Below are positions 1 through 8,784 of a DNA stretch of 64,000 nt, in pieces (the first letter of the stretch is position 1; each line of letters opens with the position of its first letter). Below the pieces are notes generated by a model, which ran no database searches, was not told the DNA's origin, and worked only from the letters and a program-made list of their open reading frames with translations. Where the stretch lies: NCBI GenBank assembly GCA_024743055.1, contig JANSXH010000009.1, forward strand, positions 62,001 through 126,000, in the 5' to 3' direction. The DNA comes from Pseudomonadota bacterium. Lineage in GTDB: Bacteria > Pseudomonadota > Alphaproteobacteria > Sneathiellales > Sneathiellaceae. Position numbers and translations under genes: made by a program.

Positions 1-51
1 GGTTTTGCCCCCATCCCCGCCGCGCGTATAAATTTTTGTAAGCTTAACCAT
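1..51 (-). CDS. Cob(I)alamin adenosyltransferase, PduO type (N-terminal 17 codons only)
   Basis: Only the first 17 codons lie in the window, and the gene continues past the left edge. They read MVKLTKIYTRGGDGGKT, the conserved N-terminus of PduO-type ATP:cob(I)alamin adenosyltransferases, where the basic and glycine-rich stretch contributes to the ATP site. The enzyme makes adenosylcobalamin. An AGGGA-like ribosome site lies just upstream of the ATG. The gene follows the HIG1-like gene by 19 bases on the same strand. Two enzymes in this window, ethylmalonyl-CoA mutase and NrdJ, need its product. The identification rests on a short but distinctive motif. Confidence 0.75.
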   Translation of the reverse strand, partial: MVKLTKIYTRGGDGGKT

Positions 52-70
52 CTGTCCCTACTTGGCCTTC

Positions 71-265
71 TCAACTATTCGAACTGGCGATCCAGAGGCC
101 GATCATGATTAAGACCACTGCAAGCGCCTGCATCAAGATGCGAAGCCGCATCAGTTTGTTTCCATATTTGCGATTGAAGTCGCCACCCCGTGCCATTGTC
201 AGAACACCAAACAGCAAAACCAGTGCTGTCCCGACGACAGCCGCGATAATTAAAAAATCGATCAT
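71..265 (-). CDS. HIG1-domain-like small twin-transmembrane protein
   Basis: This 64-residue protein has two hydrophobic helices (about residues 3-24 and 42-60) separated by a basic loop containing RGGDFNRKYGNKLMRLR. That pattern is the HIG1/RCF1-like twin-transmembrane family found in many alphaproteobacteria. Family members associate with respiratory complexes in mitochondria; a bacterial role is not established. It lies directly upstream of the adenosyltransferase gene and is probably co-transcribed with it. No strong Shine-Dalgarno sequence is visible. The family call is fairly secure, the function unknown. Confidence 0.7.
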   Translation of the reverse strand: MIDFLIIAAVVGTALVLLFGVLTMARGGDFNRKYGNKLMRLRILMQALAVVLIMIGLWIASSNS

Positions 266-339
266 ATCTGGTAACTACACACTATTATCCGAGTTTGATC
301 TAAGCTACACCATCCCTCCATCTGAGGACAGGAATTAAA

Positions 340-1518
340 ATGAACAAACACCCGGATATAGTAATCATTGGTGGTGGTATTATAGCTTGTTCAATTGCCT
401 ATTTCCTGGCCTCAAGCGAAAGCTTCAACGGGTCCATAGCCGTTATCGAAAATACTTCCTTTGATGCGCCAAAATCCACGACCGACTACTCAGCAAGTAT
501 AATTCAACAGTTTTCAATGCCTGAGAACATTCGTATGTCACAATATGCGCAGGAGTTTCTTCAAGGCATCACCAAACATCTTGGTGTAGATGGCTTGACT
601 TTGGATGTTGGCTATGTGGAGCGCGGGTCTTTATTTCTGTACGAAGAACGACAACTGTCCATGCTATACGGTTGTAACGCGGTGCAGCAAGGTGAGTCTG
701 TTGATGTCACGTTGCTGGACTCAGATGATTTATCGCGCGGCTTCCCTTGGTTCAATTTAACTGGACTTGCCGGTGGATCACTGGGGCTGAGCGGAGAAGG
801 CTGGCTCAATGGGCAACTGCTAGCTCAAGCGTTCCGAAAAAAGGCCGCGTCGCTCGGTGTCACTTTTCAAAAGACCGAAGTGACCGGCCTTAAAATGCAC
901 AATAATCGAGTTGTCGGCATCAACCTGACCGAGGGGCGGCAGATTTCCTGCGGTCAGGTTGTAAATGCCGCCGGTCCTGCAGCTGCATTGATCACAGAAT
1001 GGGCCGTATGCACTCTGAATGTTAGACCATACAAGCGCACCAGCTTCAGCTTTACATGCAATACTGAAATTGAAAAGTGCCCTCAAGTTTTCGACCCGTC
1101 AGGCATCAGCTTTCGATCCGACGGTCAACGCTTCGTCGCCAGCTGTTCAAGCCCCTCAGATAGTGATCCAAAAAGCATGGACTTTGAGATTGATTACAGC
1201 CTGTTTGAAGAACATATCTGGCCGGTTCTCGCCCATCGGGTGCCCGATTTCAATTTTGTCCAGGTGAAGGAAGCTGATGCAACAATTCACACCTGTAATG
1301 AATATGATCGCAACCCGATTGTCGGTCCGCATACTGAAGTTGGAAATTTTTATTTTGCCGCAGGATTTTCCGGGCGGGAAGTTCAACAGGCTCCGGCTGT
1401 TGGGCGAGCCATGAGTGAAATCATCTTATATGGAGAATATCGAACTCTCGATCTCTCCCGCTTTTCCTACGAGCGAATGGTGACAGGGAAGGTCCTTTCA
1501 GAGCATACTGTCCTTTAG
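340..1518 (+). CDS. FAD-dependent oxidoreductase, DAO/glycine oxidase family
   Basis: This 392-residue flavoprotein starts with a beta strand and dinucleotide-binding motif IVIIGGGIIACSIAYFLA (residues 7-24), and has the C-terminal FAD-contacting region around NFYFAAGFSGREVQQAPAVG. These are features of the D-amino-acid oxidase fold, which also includes sarcosine dehydrogenase and FOXRED1-like proteins. It probably oxidises an amine or amino acid, but the substrate cannot be read from sequence. The start has a good ribosome site (GAGGACAGGA). It is followed by a tautomerase gene after 22 bases, so the two may form a catabolic unit. Confidence 0.8.
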   Translation: MNKHPDIVIIGGGIIACSIAYFLASSESFNGSIAVIENTSFDAPKSTTDYSASIIQQFSMPENIRMSQYAQEFLQGITKHLGVDGLTLDVGYVERGSLFLYEERQLSMLYGCNAVQQGESVDVTLLDSDDLSRGFPWFNLTGLAGGSLGLSGEGWLNGQLLAQAFRKKAASLGVTFQKTEVTGLKMHNNRVVGINLTEGRQISCGQVVNAAGPAAALITEWAVCTLNVRPYKRTSFSFTCNTEIEKCPQVFDPSGISFRSDGQRFVASCSSPSDSDPKSMDFEIDYSLFEEHIWPVLAHRVPDFNFVQVKEADATIHTCNEYDRNPIVGPHTEVGNFYFAAGFSGREVQQAPAVGRAMSEIILYGEYRTLDLSRFSYERMVTGKVLSEHTVL

Positions 1519-1540
1519 CAAACAAATTATGGGGAAATAG

Positions 1541-1735
1541 ATGCCAGTTATCAGGGTAGACATGTTTGAGGGTCGTGACGCAAAGACAAAACAATTGCTG
1601 GTGACAGCTTTTACCAAGGAAATGGTTCGTATCACTGGATGTGGTGAAGCCAGTGTGAATGTTATCATAACAGATGTCGCTAAGGAGAATTGGGGGCTGG
1701 GTGGAGAGCTTGCCAGTCAGAAATTTCCAGACTAA
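1541..1735 (+). CDS. 4-oxalocrotonate tautomerase family protein
   Basis: A 64-residue protein with proline immediately after the initiator methionine (MPVIRVDMFEGRDAKTKQLL), the catalytic N-terminal Pro1 of the tautomerase superfamily after Met removal. The length is typical of 4-OT subunits, which form hexamers. The middle carries the usual beta-alpha-beta pattern with VNVIITDVAKENWGLGG near the end. The substrate is unknown. It lies close behind the FAD oxidoreductase gene, suggesting joint transcription. Confidence 0.85.
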   Translation: MPVIRVDMFEGRDAKTKQLLVTAFTKEMVRITGCGEASVNVIITDVAKENWGLGGELASQKFPD

Positions 1736-1755
1736 TCAAGAGTTGGAAAAGCAAC

Positions 1756-2586
1756 GTGTCGCAGCCAAAAGCCATTGAGCTAACCGTTAAAATCTGGAAG
1801 CATTTTGCGCGCCATAACTGTATGAAAATGGCGACGGCGCTTAGCTACCAGACATTGCTTGCTATCGTTCCGCTGGCGGCTGTCGCTGTGGCCCTTTTTA
1901 CAGCTATTCCGGCTTTCGATCATCTACAGGACAAAATCACCAAGTTTTTGTTTAGCAATCTGCTGCCGGAGAAGATTGCAACAGTAGACGCCGCCTTGGA
2001 CAATTTTACCGTCAACTCCAACCAGCTAACTATCTTTGGTCTTGCAGGTATCGCTATTACTGCGCTGTTGCTCATGTCCAGTATTGAAGAAATCTTTGGG
2101 CATATTTGGCAAGTAGAAGCTACTCGAAATCCGTTCAAACGATTGATCACTTATCTGGTGATCACCCTGATAGGTCCTATTGCCATTGGCACCAGCCTAA
2201 CACTCATTGACTGGTTACTTGATGTCAGCGAAGAAGCGACAGGTTTTCAAACCTCGGATCTTGTTGAATTTATCAGCTCTCTTGCCCCTATCTTCCTGCC
2301 ATTTCTTGTGCTTATTGTCCTGTATTGCCTTGTACCAGCTTGCAAAGTCAAATGGCGCCATGCTTTAGTGGGTGCGGCCGTAGCAACCGGATTGTTCTTG
2401 CTCGGTAAATATCTTTTCAAGCTATATTTGGAGTTTTTTCCGTCCTACGAGGTTCTTTACGGGGCCATGGCGGCATTTCCGTTATTTTTGATCTGGCTCT
2501 ATGTCAGTTGGGCAATCGTGCTGATCGGCGCGTCCATCACCGCCGTTCTTGGACTGGAATATCCGGTAAAGCAAGAGAGGGACTAG
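1756..2586 (+). CDS. YihY/BrkB-family inner membrane protein
   Basis: About 276 residues with six predicted membrane helices and the YihY signature at the start of helix 1 (MATALSYQTLLAIVPLAAVAV) and near the end (YGAMAAFPLFLIWLYVSWAI). The family was once labelled RNase BN by mistake; its true function is unknown, though transport-like roles have been suggested. I chose the GTG at 1756 because the region after it aligns with the family N-terminus and avoids overlap with the tautomerase gene. A TTG at 1690 extends the frame but sits only two bases from its AAGGAG. It converges with mcd. Confidence 0.8.
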   Translation: MSQPKAIELTVKIWKHFARHNCMKMATALSYQTLLAIVPLAAVAVALFTAIPAFDHLQDKITKFLFSNLLPEKIATVDAALDNFTVNSNQLTIFGLAGIAITALLLMSSIEEIFGHIWQVEATRNPFKRLITYLVITLIGPIAIGTSLTLIDWLLDVSEEATGFQTSDLVEFISSLAPIFLPFLVLIVLYCLVPACKVKWRHALVGAAVATGLFLLGKYLFKLYLEFFPSYEVLYGAMAAFPLFLIWLYVSWAIVLIGASITAVLGLEYPVKQERD

Positions 2587-2598
2587 TACGCCCCTCTC
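2575..2598. terminator. Possible bidirectional hairpin between yihY-like gene and mcd
   Basis: GAGAGGG (2575-2581) pairs perfectly with CCCTCTC (2592-2598) around a 10-base loop, exactly where two genes converge. There is no clear T-tract, so it is only a weak candidate terminator. Confidence 0.35.
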
Positions 2599-2606
2599 CT
2601 AAATAC

Positions 2607-4301
2607 TTAATTCGCGCCTTCTAAAAGACGGCGGGCAATTACCTGGGCCTGAATTTCTCCAGCCCCCTCAAAGATATTGAGGATGCGGGCATCACATAAC
2701 ACTCGGCTAATCGGGTATTCGAGGGCAAAACCATTGCCACCATGTATTTGAAGGGCGTTATCCGCTGCACTCCAGGCAACACGAGCTCCCAGCAATTTGG
2801 CCATACCGGCCTCCAGGTCGCAGCGACGGCCTTCATCCTTGGCTCGAGCCGACGCATAGGTCAGCTGTCGCGCCATCATGATCTCAACGGCCATCCAAGC
2901 GAGCTTGCCGGATACACGAGGGAATTCGAAGATTGGTTTTGCAAACTGGATACGATCCAAGGCATAACGCATGCCAAGCTCCAACGCATTCTGTGCAACG
3001 CCCAGTGCTCGTGCGGCCGTTTGGATTCGGGCGCTTTCAAAGGTCTGCATCAATTGCTTGAAGCCATTGCCTTCTTCTTCACCTAGGAGGTTCTCAGCCT
3101 TGATCTCGAAACCGTCAAAGCCAAGTTCATATTCTTTCATGCCGCGATAACCCAGCACTTCGATTTCGCCGCCTGTCATGCCGTCGGCAGGAAAATCTTC
3201 CGTCTCCGTCATATGAGGCTTTTCAGCCAGGAACATGGAGAGGCCTTTATATCCTGGCTCATCCGCATTTGTCCGGACCAGCATGGTCATCACGTCTGCC
3301 CGTGCCGCATGGGTTATCCAGGTTTTATTTCCGGTGACCTTATAGACATCTCCATCCTTAACCGCACGAGTCTTCAAGGAGGCTAGATCGGAACCGGTGT
3401 TTGGTTCCGTAAAGACCGCCGTCGGCAGGATTTTGCCTGTTGCGATTGGGCCAAGCCATTTCGCTTTTTGCTCGTCCGTCCCACCCGTCAGGATAAGTTC
3501 TGCCGCAATTTCCGAGCGGGTCCCAAGGGATCCGACACCAATATATCCACGGGACAGCTCTTCTGAGACAACACACATGGACATCTTGCCAAGACCAAGA
3601 CCGTCATATTCTTCTGGTACGGTTAGGCCGAACACACCGAGTTCCGACATTTGGTTGACGACCGACATAGGAATCAGTTCGTCATTGAGATGCCATTCAT
3701 GGGCGTAAGGGATCACTTCTTCATTGGCAAAACGGCGGAACTGATCGCGGATCATAGAATAGGTCTCGTCAAGACCTGCCTCGCCGAAATTACCTGTATC
3801 CAGACCATCGGAAATCAAAACAGCAATACGCTCCCGTACTGCGACGCTGTAGCCTTCCTCGATTAATTGAGAGACTTCCTTTGTCCGAAAACGTTCAACG
3901 GCTGAACTATCCAAGCCGAGATCGATGGGACGGATAATCTCTCCCAGAGTCATCGGAATGCCGCCAGCGATCTGGCCCAAATATTCACTGAACCCAGCCT
4001 GCAACATCAACTGTTCCAGCTCACCCAGCTTGCCATCGGTATCCAACTGTCGAGCCCAGTTTAGGGTCTCCCGCAAAGCTTCGACATAGGTCGCAAGCCA
4101 AGCCAGGCCGTGTGTCGCGTATTGATGCTCTTCCACCAGCCGAGCGCTAATGTTGCCATTGGCGCCGCGGGTAAACGCCGCCACTGCGACAATGGCCTGC
4201 TGCTTAAGGCTTTCCGCAGAATTGAGTGCTTCAGCACAAAGACCATCCAGTCCCTCCAATAAAGGAGAGACTGTCTCGTCCATACTATCCGTCATCGTCA
4301 T
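2607..4301 (-). CDS. mcd: (2S)-Methylsuccinyl-CoA dehydrogenase
   Basis: A 564-residue acyl-CoA dehydrogenase with an N-terminal extension of about 150 residues before the standard domains, which is typical of methylsuccinyl-CoA dehydrogenase. Standard motifs follow: TGNKTWITHAARAD in the middle domain, LGVAQNALELGMRYALDR, and the C-terminal FEGAGEIQAQVIARRLLEG region carrying FAD contacts. It oxidises (2S)-methylsuccinyl-CoA to mesaconyl-CoA, passing electrons to ETF, in the ethylmalonyl-CoA pathway. It lies 33 bases after ccrA on the same strand and opposite ecm, so three pathway genes sit together. An AAGGA ribosome site precedes the ATG. The context makes this subfamily call firm. Confidence 0.9.
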   Translation of the reverse strand: MTMTDSMDETVSPLLEGLDGLCAEALNSAESLKQQAIVAVAAFTRGANGNISARLVEEHQYATHGLAWLATYVEALRETLNWARQLDTDGKLGELEQLMLQAGFSEYLGQIAGGIPMTLGEIIRPIDLGLDSSAVERFRTKEVSQLIEEGYSVAVRERIAVLISDGLDTGNFGEAGLDETYSMIRDQFRRFANEEVIPYAHEWHLNDELIPMSVVNQMSELGVFGLTVPEEYDGLGLGKMSMCVVSEELSRGYIGVGSLGTRSEIAAELILTGGTDEQKAKWLGPIATGKILPTAVFTEPNTGSDLASLKTRAVKDGDVYKVTGNKTWITHAARADVMTMLVRTNADEPGYKGLSMFLAEKPHMTETEDFPADGMTGGEIEVLGYRGMKEYELGFDGFEIKAENLLGEEEGNGFKQLMQTFESARIQTAARALGVAQNALELGMRYALDRIQFAKPIFEFPRVSGKLAWMAVEIMMARQLTYASARAKDEGRRCDLEAGMAKLLGARVAWSAADNALQIHGGNGFALEYPISRVLCDARILNIFEGAGEIQAQVIARRLLEGAN

Positions 4302-4334
4302 TTTTTGTTTTTCCTTATGCTCCGGATATGGATT

Positions 4335-5639
4335 TTAGCTGTTGCCTGCTTCTATAGCATCTTCAACCGTCCGCATGCCGGGGAATTTCGCAGAAACCAG
4401 AACCGCCATATTGCCGGGCTTATGTTGATTATTGAGCATTTTAGTATGGGCCCGTGGAATATCATCCCAAGAAAACACTTCTGACATGCAAGGATCGATA
4501 CGGCGCTCAACAACCAGGTTGTTGGCCTGTGCCGCCTGTTTCAGGTTGGCAAAATGACTGCCCTGAACGCGCTTCTGGCGCATCCAGACAAAGCGCGCAT
4601 CCATCGTTAGATTAAACCCTGTGGTTCCAGCACAAAAAACAACCATGCCGCCACGTTTCACGACGTTACAGGAAACCGGGAAGGTGGCTTCGCCAGGATG
4701 CTCAAAGACGAAATCAACATCATTGCCTTTTCCGGTGATATCCCAGATCGCCCGGCCAAATTCCCGGGTCTTCTTCATATAGTCGCCAAATCCTTCGGAA
4801 TTCACGGTGGGAAGCTGTCCCCAACAATCAAAATCGTTACGATTGATAACGCCCTTGGCACCGAGCGACATGACGAATTCTCGCTTGCTCTCATCCGAGA
4901 TAACACCAATAGCATTCGCCCCTGCCGTCGCGCAAATCTGAATAGCCATGGAACCAAGACCACCGGAAGCGCCCCAGACCAGGACATTATGGCCAGGACG
5001 CAGAATATGCGGACGATGACCGAACAGCATGCGATATGCCGTTGCTAAAGTCAGGGTATAGCAGGCGCTTTCTTCCCAGGTCAGATGACGAGGGCGCGGC
5101 ATCAGCTGCCGGTCCTGGACCCGAGTAAATTGTGCAAAGGATCCATCAGGTGTTTCGTAGCCCCAGATCCGCTGGCTGGTGGAGAACATCGGATCGCCGC
5201 CGTTGCATTCCTCATCGTCCCCATCATCCTGGTTACAATGAATAACGACCTCATCGCCAATCTTAAAGCGCTTCACCTTATTGCCTACGGCATAGACAAC
5301 TCCGGAAGCATCGGATCCAGCAATATGATAAGGCTGCTTATGAACATCGAACATGGAGACCGGCTCACCGAGAGAAGCCCAGATACCGTTGTAATTAACA
5401 CCGGCCGCCATCACCAACACCAAGACATCATGACTGTCGAGTTCTGGTGTATCCACCACTTCAACCTGCATGGCGTCTTCTGGTTTACCCTGGCGTTCTC
5501 TACGAATAGCCCAAGCATACATCTTTGACGGTACATGGCCGAGCGGAGGAATCTCTCCAACTTCATAGAGATCCTTTATCTCACCTTGCGGAGTCGCGGC
5601 AGTTTCGTCCGGCTGTACGGCGGCTTGAGAATTTGACAT
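4335..5639 (-). CDS. ccrA: Crotonyl-CoA carboxylase/reductase
   Basis: A 434-residue medium-chain dehydrogenase/reductase that catalyses NADPH-dependent reductive carboxylation of crotonyl-CoA to (2S)-ethylmalonyl-CoA, the defining step of the ethylmalonyl-CoA pathway. Visible features are the N-terminal MYAWAIRRERQGKPEDAMQ block, the catalytic-domain segment AAGVNYNGIWASLGEP, the nucleotide-binding loop VLVWGASGGLGSMAIQI and HPGEATFPVSCNVVKRGG. These match Ccr more closely than general quinone oxidoreductases, and the length is typical. GAGGGA stands eight bases before the ATG. It is first in a ccrA-mcd unit and divergent from ecm. Confidence 0.93.
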   Translation of the reverse strand: MSNSQAAVQPDETAATPQGEIKDLYEVGEIPPLGHVPSKMYAWAIRRERQGKPEDAMQVEVVDTPELDSHDVLVLVMAAGVNYNGIWASLGEPVSMFDVHKQPYHIAGSDASGVVYAVGNKVKRFKIGDEVVIHCNQDDGDDEECNGGDPMFSTSQRIWGYETPDGSFAQFTRVQDRQLMPRPRHLTWEESACYTLTLATAYRMLFGHRPHILRPGHNVLVWGASGGLGSMAIQICATAGANAIGVISDESKREFVMSLGAKGVINRNDFDCWGQLPTVNSEGFGDYMKKTREFGRAIWDITGKGNDVDFVFEHPGEATFPVSCNVVKRGGMVVFCAGTTGFNLTMDARFVWMRQKRVQGSHFANLKQAAQANNLVVERRIDPCMSEVFSWDDIPRAHTKMLNNQHKPGNMAVLVSAKFPGMRTVEDAIEAGNS

Positions 5640-5761
5640 CTGTTTTTCCCTCTTTTTTCATACAGTATCCGTTCAGGAGGGCTGGCCCCGCCTGTCCGTT
5701 TCTATACTGCATTGCATCAATTAACTTAATCCAAACCTTTACTTTAGATCGAATTATGAGA

Positions 5762-5789
5762 AGATTACTGACCTTTTGACAGAGTACAA
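5762..5789 (-). promoter_or_regulatory. Candidate sigma-70 promoter for ccrA-mcd
   Basis: On the minus strand TTGTAC (5784-5789) and TAATCT (5762-5767) are separated by 16 bases, giving a leader of roughly 115 bases before ccrA. Both hexamers deviate from consensus. The rest of the 247-base ccrA-ecm gap is AT-rich and contains TGCATTGCA (5708-5716) in the ccrA leader. Confidence 0.4.
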
Positions 5790-5796
5790 GTTTTTT

Positions 5797-5829
5797 TTGC
5801 ACTGCAGCACAAAGTTATGTTATTACGTG
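5797..5829 (+). promoter_or_regulatory. ecm promoter/operator element shared with phaA
   Basis: TTGCAC (5797-5802) is followed after 16 bases by GTTATT (5819-5824) and then CGTG (5826-5829). The same order and almost the same spacing occur upstream of phaA on the minus strand (40109-40140). The TTGCAC could be a -35 and TTATTA a weak -10. The overlapping TGCACTGCAGCA resembles the TGC/GCA-rich sites bound by PhaR-type regulators. The assignment of regulator is inference. Confidence 0.45.
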
Positions 5830-5886
5830 GCGAAATTACAATACGAAACAAGTGGTTTAAATTTTGCTTAAAGACGAAAGATAATT

Positions 5887-7899
5887 ATGGCAGAGACTAA
5901 TCCAGGCGTCACAAAATCACGGAATCCGACAAAAGATCGCCCTTGGCTGTTCCGGACTTATTCCGGTCATTCTTCAGCTAAAGCATCTAATAATCTATAC
6001 AAAACCAACCTGGGTCGGGGCCAGACAGGCCTCTCTGTTGCGTTCGATTTACCGACACAAACCGGTTACGATTCGGATCATGTCCTGGCCCAGGGGGAAG
6101 TCGGCAAGGTTGGGGTTCCCATATGCCATCTAGGGGATATGCGAACCCTTTTTGAAGGTATTCCACTCGAAAAAATGAATACCTCCATGACGATCAACGC
6201 AACATCTGCTTGGTTGTTGGCTCTTTATGTTGCTGTCGCTGAGGAACAAGGCGCATCCGTTGCTGATCTTCAAGGGACAGTGCAAAACGATATCATCAAA
6301 GAGTATCTGTCTCGGGGTACCTATATTTTCCCCCCTGAGCCCAGCATGAAGCTGATCACCGATGTGGTCAGTTATACTTATAAAGAAATTCCGAAATGGA
6401 ACCCGACGAATGTCTGTTCCTACCATTTGCAGGAAGCAGGTGCGACGCCCGTACAGGAGCTTTCCTTTGCGCTTGCCACGGCCATCTCCGTTCTTGATGA
6501 GGTTAAAGCAAGCGGGCAGATCAGTCCCGAAGACTTTTCGGCTGCCACTGGCCGTATCAGCTTCTTCGTTAATGCCGGCATTCGTTTCATAACTGAAATG
6601 TGCAAAATGCGGGCATTTGTCGATCTGTGGGATGAGATCCTGCTTGAGAGATACGGTGTGACCAATGAGAAACATCGGCGGTTCCGATATGGTGTCCAGG
6701 TCAACTCTCTTGGCCTGACGGAACCTCAACCTGAAAACAATGTTTACCGCATCTTGTTGGAAATGCTGGCTGTCGTGCTCTCCAAGAAAGCGCGGGCCCG
6801 CGCTGTCCAACTGCCAGCCTGGAATGAAGCTCTTGGACTACCCCGTCCCTGGGATCAGCAATGGTCTTTGCGTCTGCAGCAGATTGTTGCCTTCGAGACG
6901 GATCTTCTGGAATATGGCGACATATTTGAAGGCTCTGTTGAAATCGACCGTAAAGTGGAAGAACTAAAGGATGCGGCCCGTGAGGAATTACGCCTGATTG
7001 AGGAAATGGGCGGCGCTGTCGCCGCCGTCGATACGGGGTATCTTAAAGAAAGCCTGGTCCAATCCAACACGGATCGAGTTCAAGCCGTGATATCGGGCGA
7101 CACACCAGTTGTCGGTGTCAATAAATTCACCGAAAGTGCCCCCTCCCCGCTTACCCAGGAAGGGGATGGCGGGATCATGACGGTTGATCCAACAGCTGAA
7201 GCTGAACAGATTGAGCGGCTTCGTGCCTGGCGGGGACAAAGAGATCCGGCAGCTGTCCGCAAGGCTCTTGAGAACCTCTCTGCCGCAGCCAAGAGTGGCG
7301 ACAATATTATGCCTGTCTCTATTGCCGCGGCGAAAGCCGGGGTTACCACTGGTGAGTGGTCAGACACCTTACGAAAGTCTTACGGAGAATACCGTGCGCC
7401 CACCGGCGTAAGTGGATCTGCGTCAAATGCGCCGAGTGAAATACTCGATCCGGCCCGGGAGAGAGTAGCGGCGGCGGCGGCAGAGCTTGGTGAACCTCTT
7501 AAAGTTCTGGTGGGTAAGCCAGGTCTGGACGGCCATTCCAACGGCGCAGAGCAAATCGCCGTCGCCGCCCGGGATAGCGGAATGAAAGTCACCTATGAAG
7601 GCATTCGATTAACACCAGACCAAATTGTCACCGCTGCCTTGGACGGTTCGGTGCATTTGGTGGGGCTATCGATTTTGTCTGGCTCTCATGTCTCGTTGGC
7701 AACAGAAGTTTGCGAGCGATTGAAGGCCGCAGGCAAGTCAGACATTCCCGTTGTTGTTGGCGGTATTATTCCGCCAGACGATGCGCGTCGGCTTAAAGAA
7801 GCAGGTGTCGCTGCCGTCTATACACCGAAGGATTTCGACATGGCAGGTATCATTATCGACATGGTCGACATCATCATGAAATACGAAGAAGTGGCCTGA
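5887..7899 (+). CDS. ecm: Ethylmalonyl-CoA mutase (adenosylcobalamin-dependent)
   Basis: A single-chain 670-residue mutase of the methylmalonyl-CoA mutase superfamily. The N-terminal domain begins WLFRTYSGHSSAKASN and contains GLSVAFDLPTQTGYDSDH, the substrate-binding barrel start. The C-terminal domain (about residues 530-670) carries the cobalamin-binding motif GLDGHSNGAEQIA (DxHxxG) and later GLSILSGSH and VVVGGIIP. Lengths near 670 and the missing long linker of true methylmalonyl-CoA mutase indicate Ecm (formerly MeaA). It converts ethylmalonyl-CoA to methylsuccinyl-CoA. It is divergent from ccrA-mcd, whose products supply and use its substrate and product. Confidence 0.93.
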   Translation: MAETNPGVTKSRNPTKDRPWLFRTYSGHSSAKASNNLYKTNLGRGQTGLSVAFDLPTQTGYDSDHVLAQGEVGKVGVPICHLGDMRTLFEGIPLEKMNTSMTINATSAWLLALYVAVAEEQGASVADLQGTVQNDIIKEYLSRGTYIFPPEPSMKLITDVVSYTYKEIPKWNPTNVCSYHLQEAGATPVQELSFALATAISVLDEVKASGQISPEDFSAATGRISFFVNAGIRFITEMCKMRAFVDLWDEILLERYGVTNEKHRRFRYGVQVNSLGLTEPQPENNVYRILLEMLAVVLSKKARARAVQLPAWNEALGLPRPWDQQWSLRLQQIVAFETDLLEYGDIFEGSVEIDRKVEELKDAAREELRLIEEMGGAVAAVDTGYLKESLVQSNTDRVQAVISGDTPVVGVNKFTESAPSPLTQEGDGGIMTVDPTAEAEQIERLRAWRGQRDPAAVRKALENLSAAAKSGDNIMPVSIAAAKAGVTTGEWSDTLRKSYGEYRAPTGVSGSASNAPSEILDPARERVAAAAAELGEPLKVLVGKPGLDGHSNGAEQIAVAARDSGMKVTYEGIRLTPDQIVTAALDGSVHLVGLSILSGSHVSLATEVCERLKAAGKSDIPVVVGGIIPPDDARRLKEAGVAAVYTPKDFDMAGIIIDMVDIIMKYEEVA

Positions 7900-7938
7900 T
7901 TTTTGGGACTTTTCTGAAGCGGATAGATTCGCAAAAAA

Positions 7939-8784
7939 TTAACCATATTTGGCCATTTTCAGTACTTCTTCGGGCTGGTAACCATTTCCTCTTAAAGATT
8001 TGATTGTTGCATCCTGATCACGTTTTGACAGTCTTCTACCTGTGTGATCCGCAATCAATCCATGATGAAAATAGCTTGGCGTCGGCAGATCGAGGAGTGC
8101 CTGAAGCAGTCTGTGAATATGGGTCACGGTGAACAGATCCTGCCCCCGAACAACATGGTTAATTCCCTGGATCGCGTCATCAAAAGTCACAGCGAGATGA
8201 TAGCTTGTCGGGGTGTCTTTCCGGGCGAGGACGATGTCTCCAAAAGGGGCCGGATCACAGGCAATATGTCCCTTGCTCGTTTCCTCAAATGTCAGGCGGG
8301 AGAGATCAATGGCAGCCATTGCATTAACCATATTCAGCCTAAGCGCATAGGGTTGGCCACCGTCATATCGACGCTGGCGTTCTTTTTCTGAAAGTGATCG
8401 GCAAGTCCCCGGATATACTTGGTTTGACAGCTCGTGCGGCGCTGCATTCGATTGCGCAATTTCGGCAGCGATTTCCTTTCGCGTACAAAAACAAGAATAT
8501 ATCAGATCGCGATCGCTGAGTTTTGACAAGAGGGCTGCGTAATCCTCCATATGCTCACTTTGGCGACGCACGGAACCGGACCAGGAAAACCCCAACCATT
8601 CAAGATCCTCATAGATGCTTTCTTCAAATTCCGGGCGGCATCTGCCCGCATCAATATCCTCGATACGCAGAAGAAATTTCCCGTCACTTTTTTGAGCGGC
8701 TTCATAAGCCATTGAAGCCGAATAGACATGGCCAAGATGGAGATACCCGGACGGGCTCGGCGCGAAACGTGTGAACAATTTCAT
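7939..8784 (-). CDS. gluQ: Glutamyl-Q tRNA(Asp) synthetase
   Basis: A 281-residue truncated glutamyl-tRNA synthetase lacking the anticodon-binding domain. It has the class I HIGH-like motif in APSPSGYLHLGHVYSA near the start and the KMSKS-like motif in RRLSKRDQDATI near the end, plus a cysteine group around YSCFCTRKEI. GluQRS attaches glutamate to the queuosine base of tRNA(Asp). The short length and the absence of an anticodon domain separate it from GltX. It converges with ecm after a 39-base gap; no strong terminator is visible there. Confidence 0.9.
   Translation of the reverse strand: MKLFTRFAPSPSGYLHLGHVYSASMAYEAAQKSDGKFLLRIEDIDAGRCRPEFEESIYEDLEWLGFSWSGSVRRQSEHMEDYAALLSKLSDRDLIYSCFCTRKEIAAEIAQSNAAPHELSNQVYPGTCRSLSEKERQRRYDGGQPYALRLNMVNAMAAIDLSRLTFEETSKGHIACDPAPFGDIVLARKDTPTSYHLAVTFDDAIQGINHVVRGQDLFTVTHIHRLLQALLDLPTPSYFHHGLIADHTGRRLSKRDQDATIKSLRGNGYQPEEVLKMAKYG

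Noticed and set aside
6130-6810. 226-codon minus-strand ORF
   Set aside because: Antisense to ecm with no recognisable domain.
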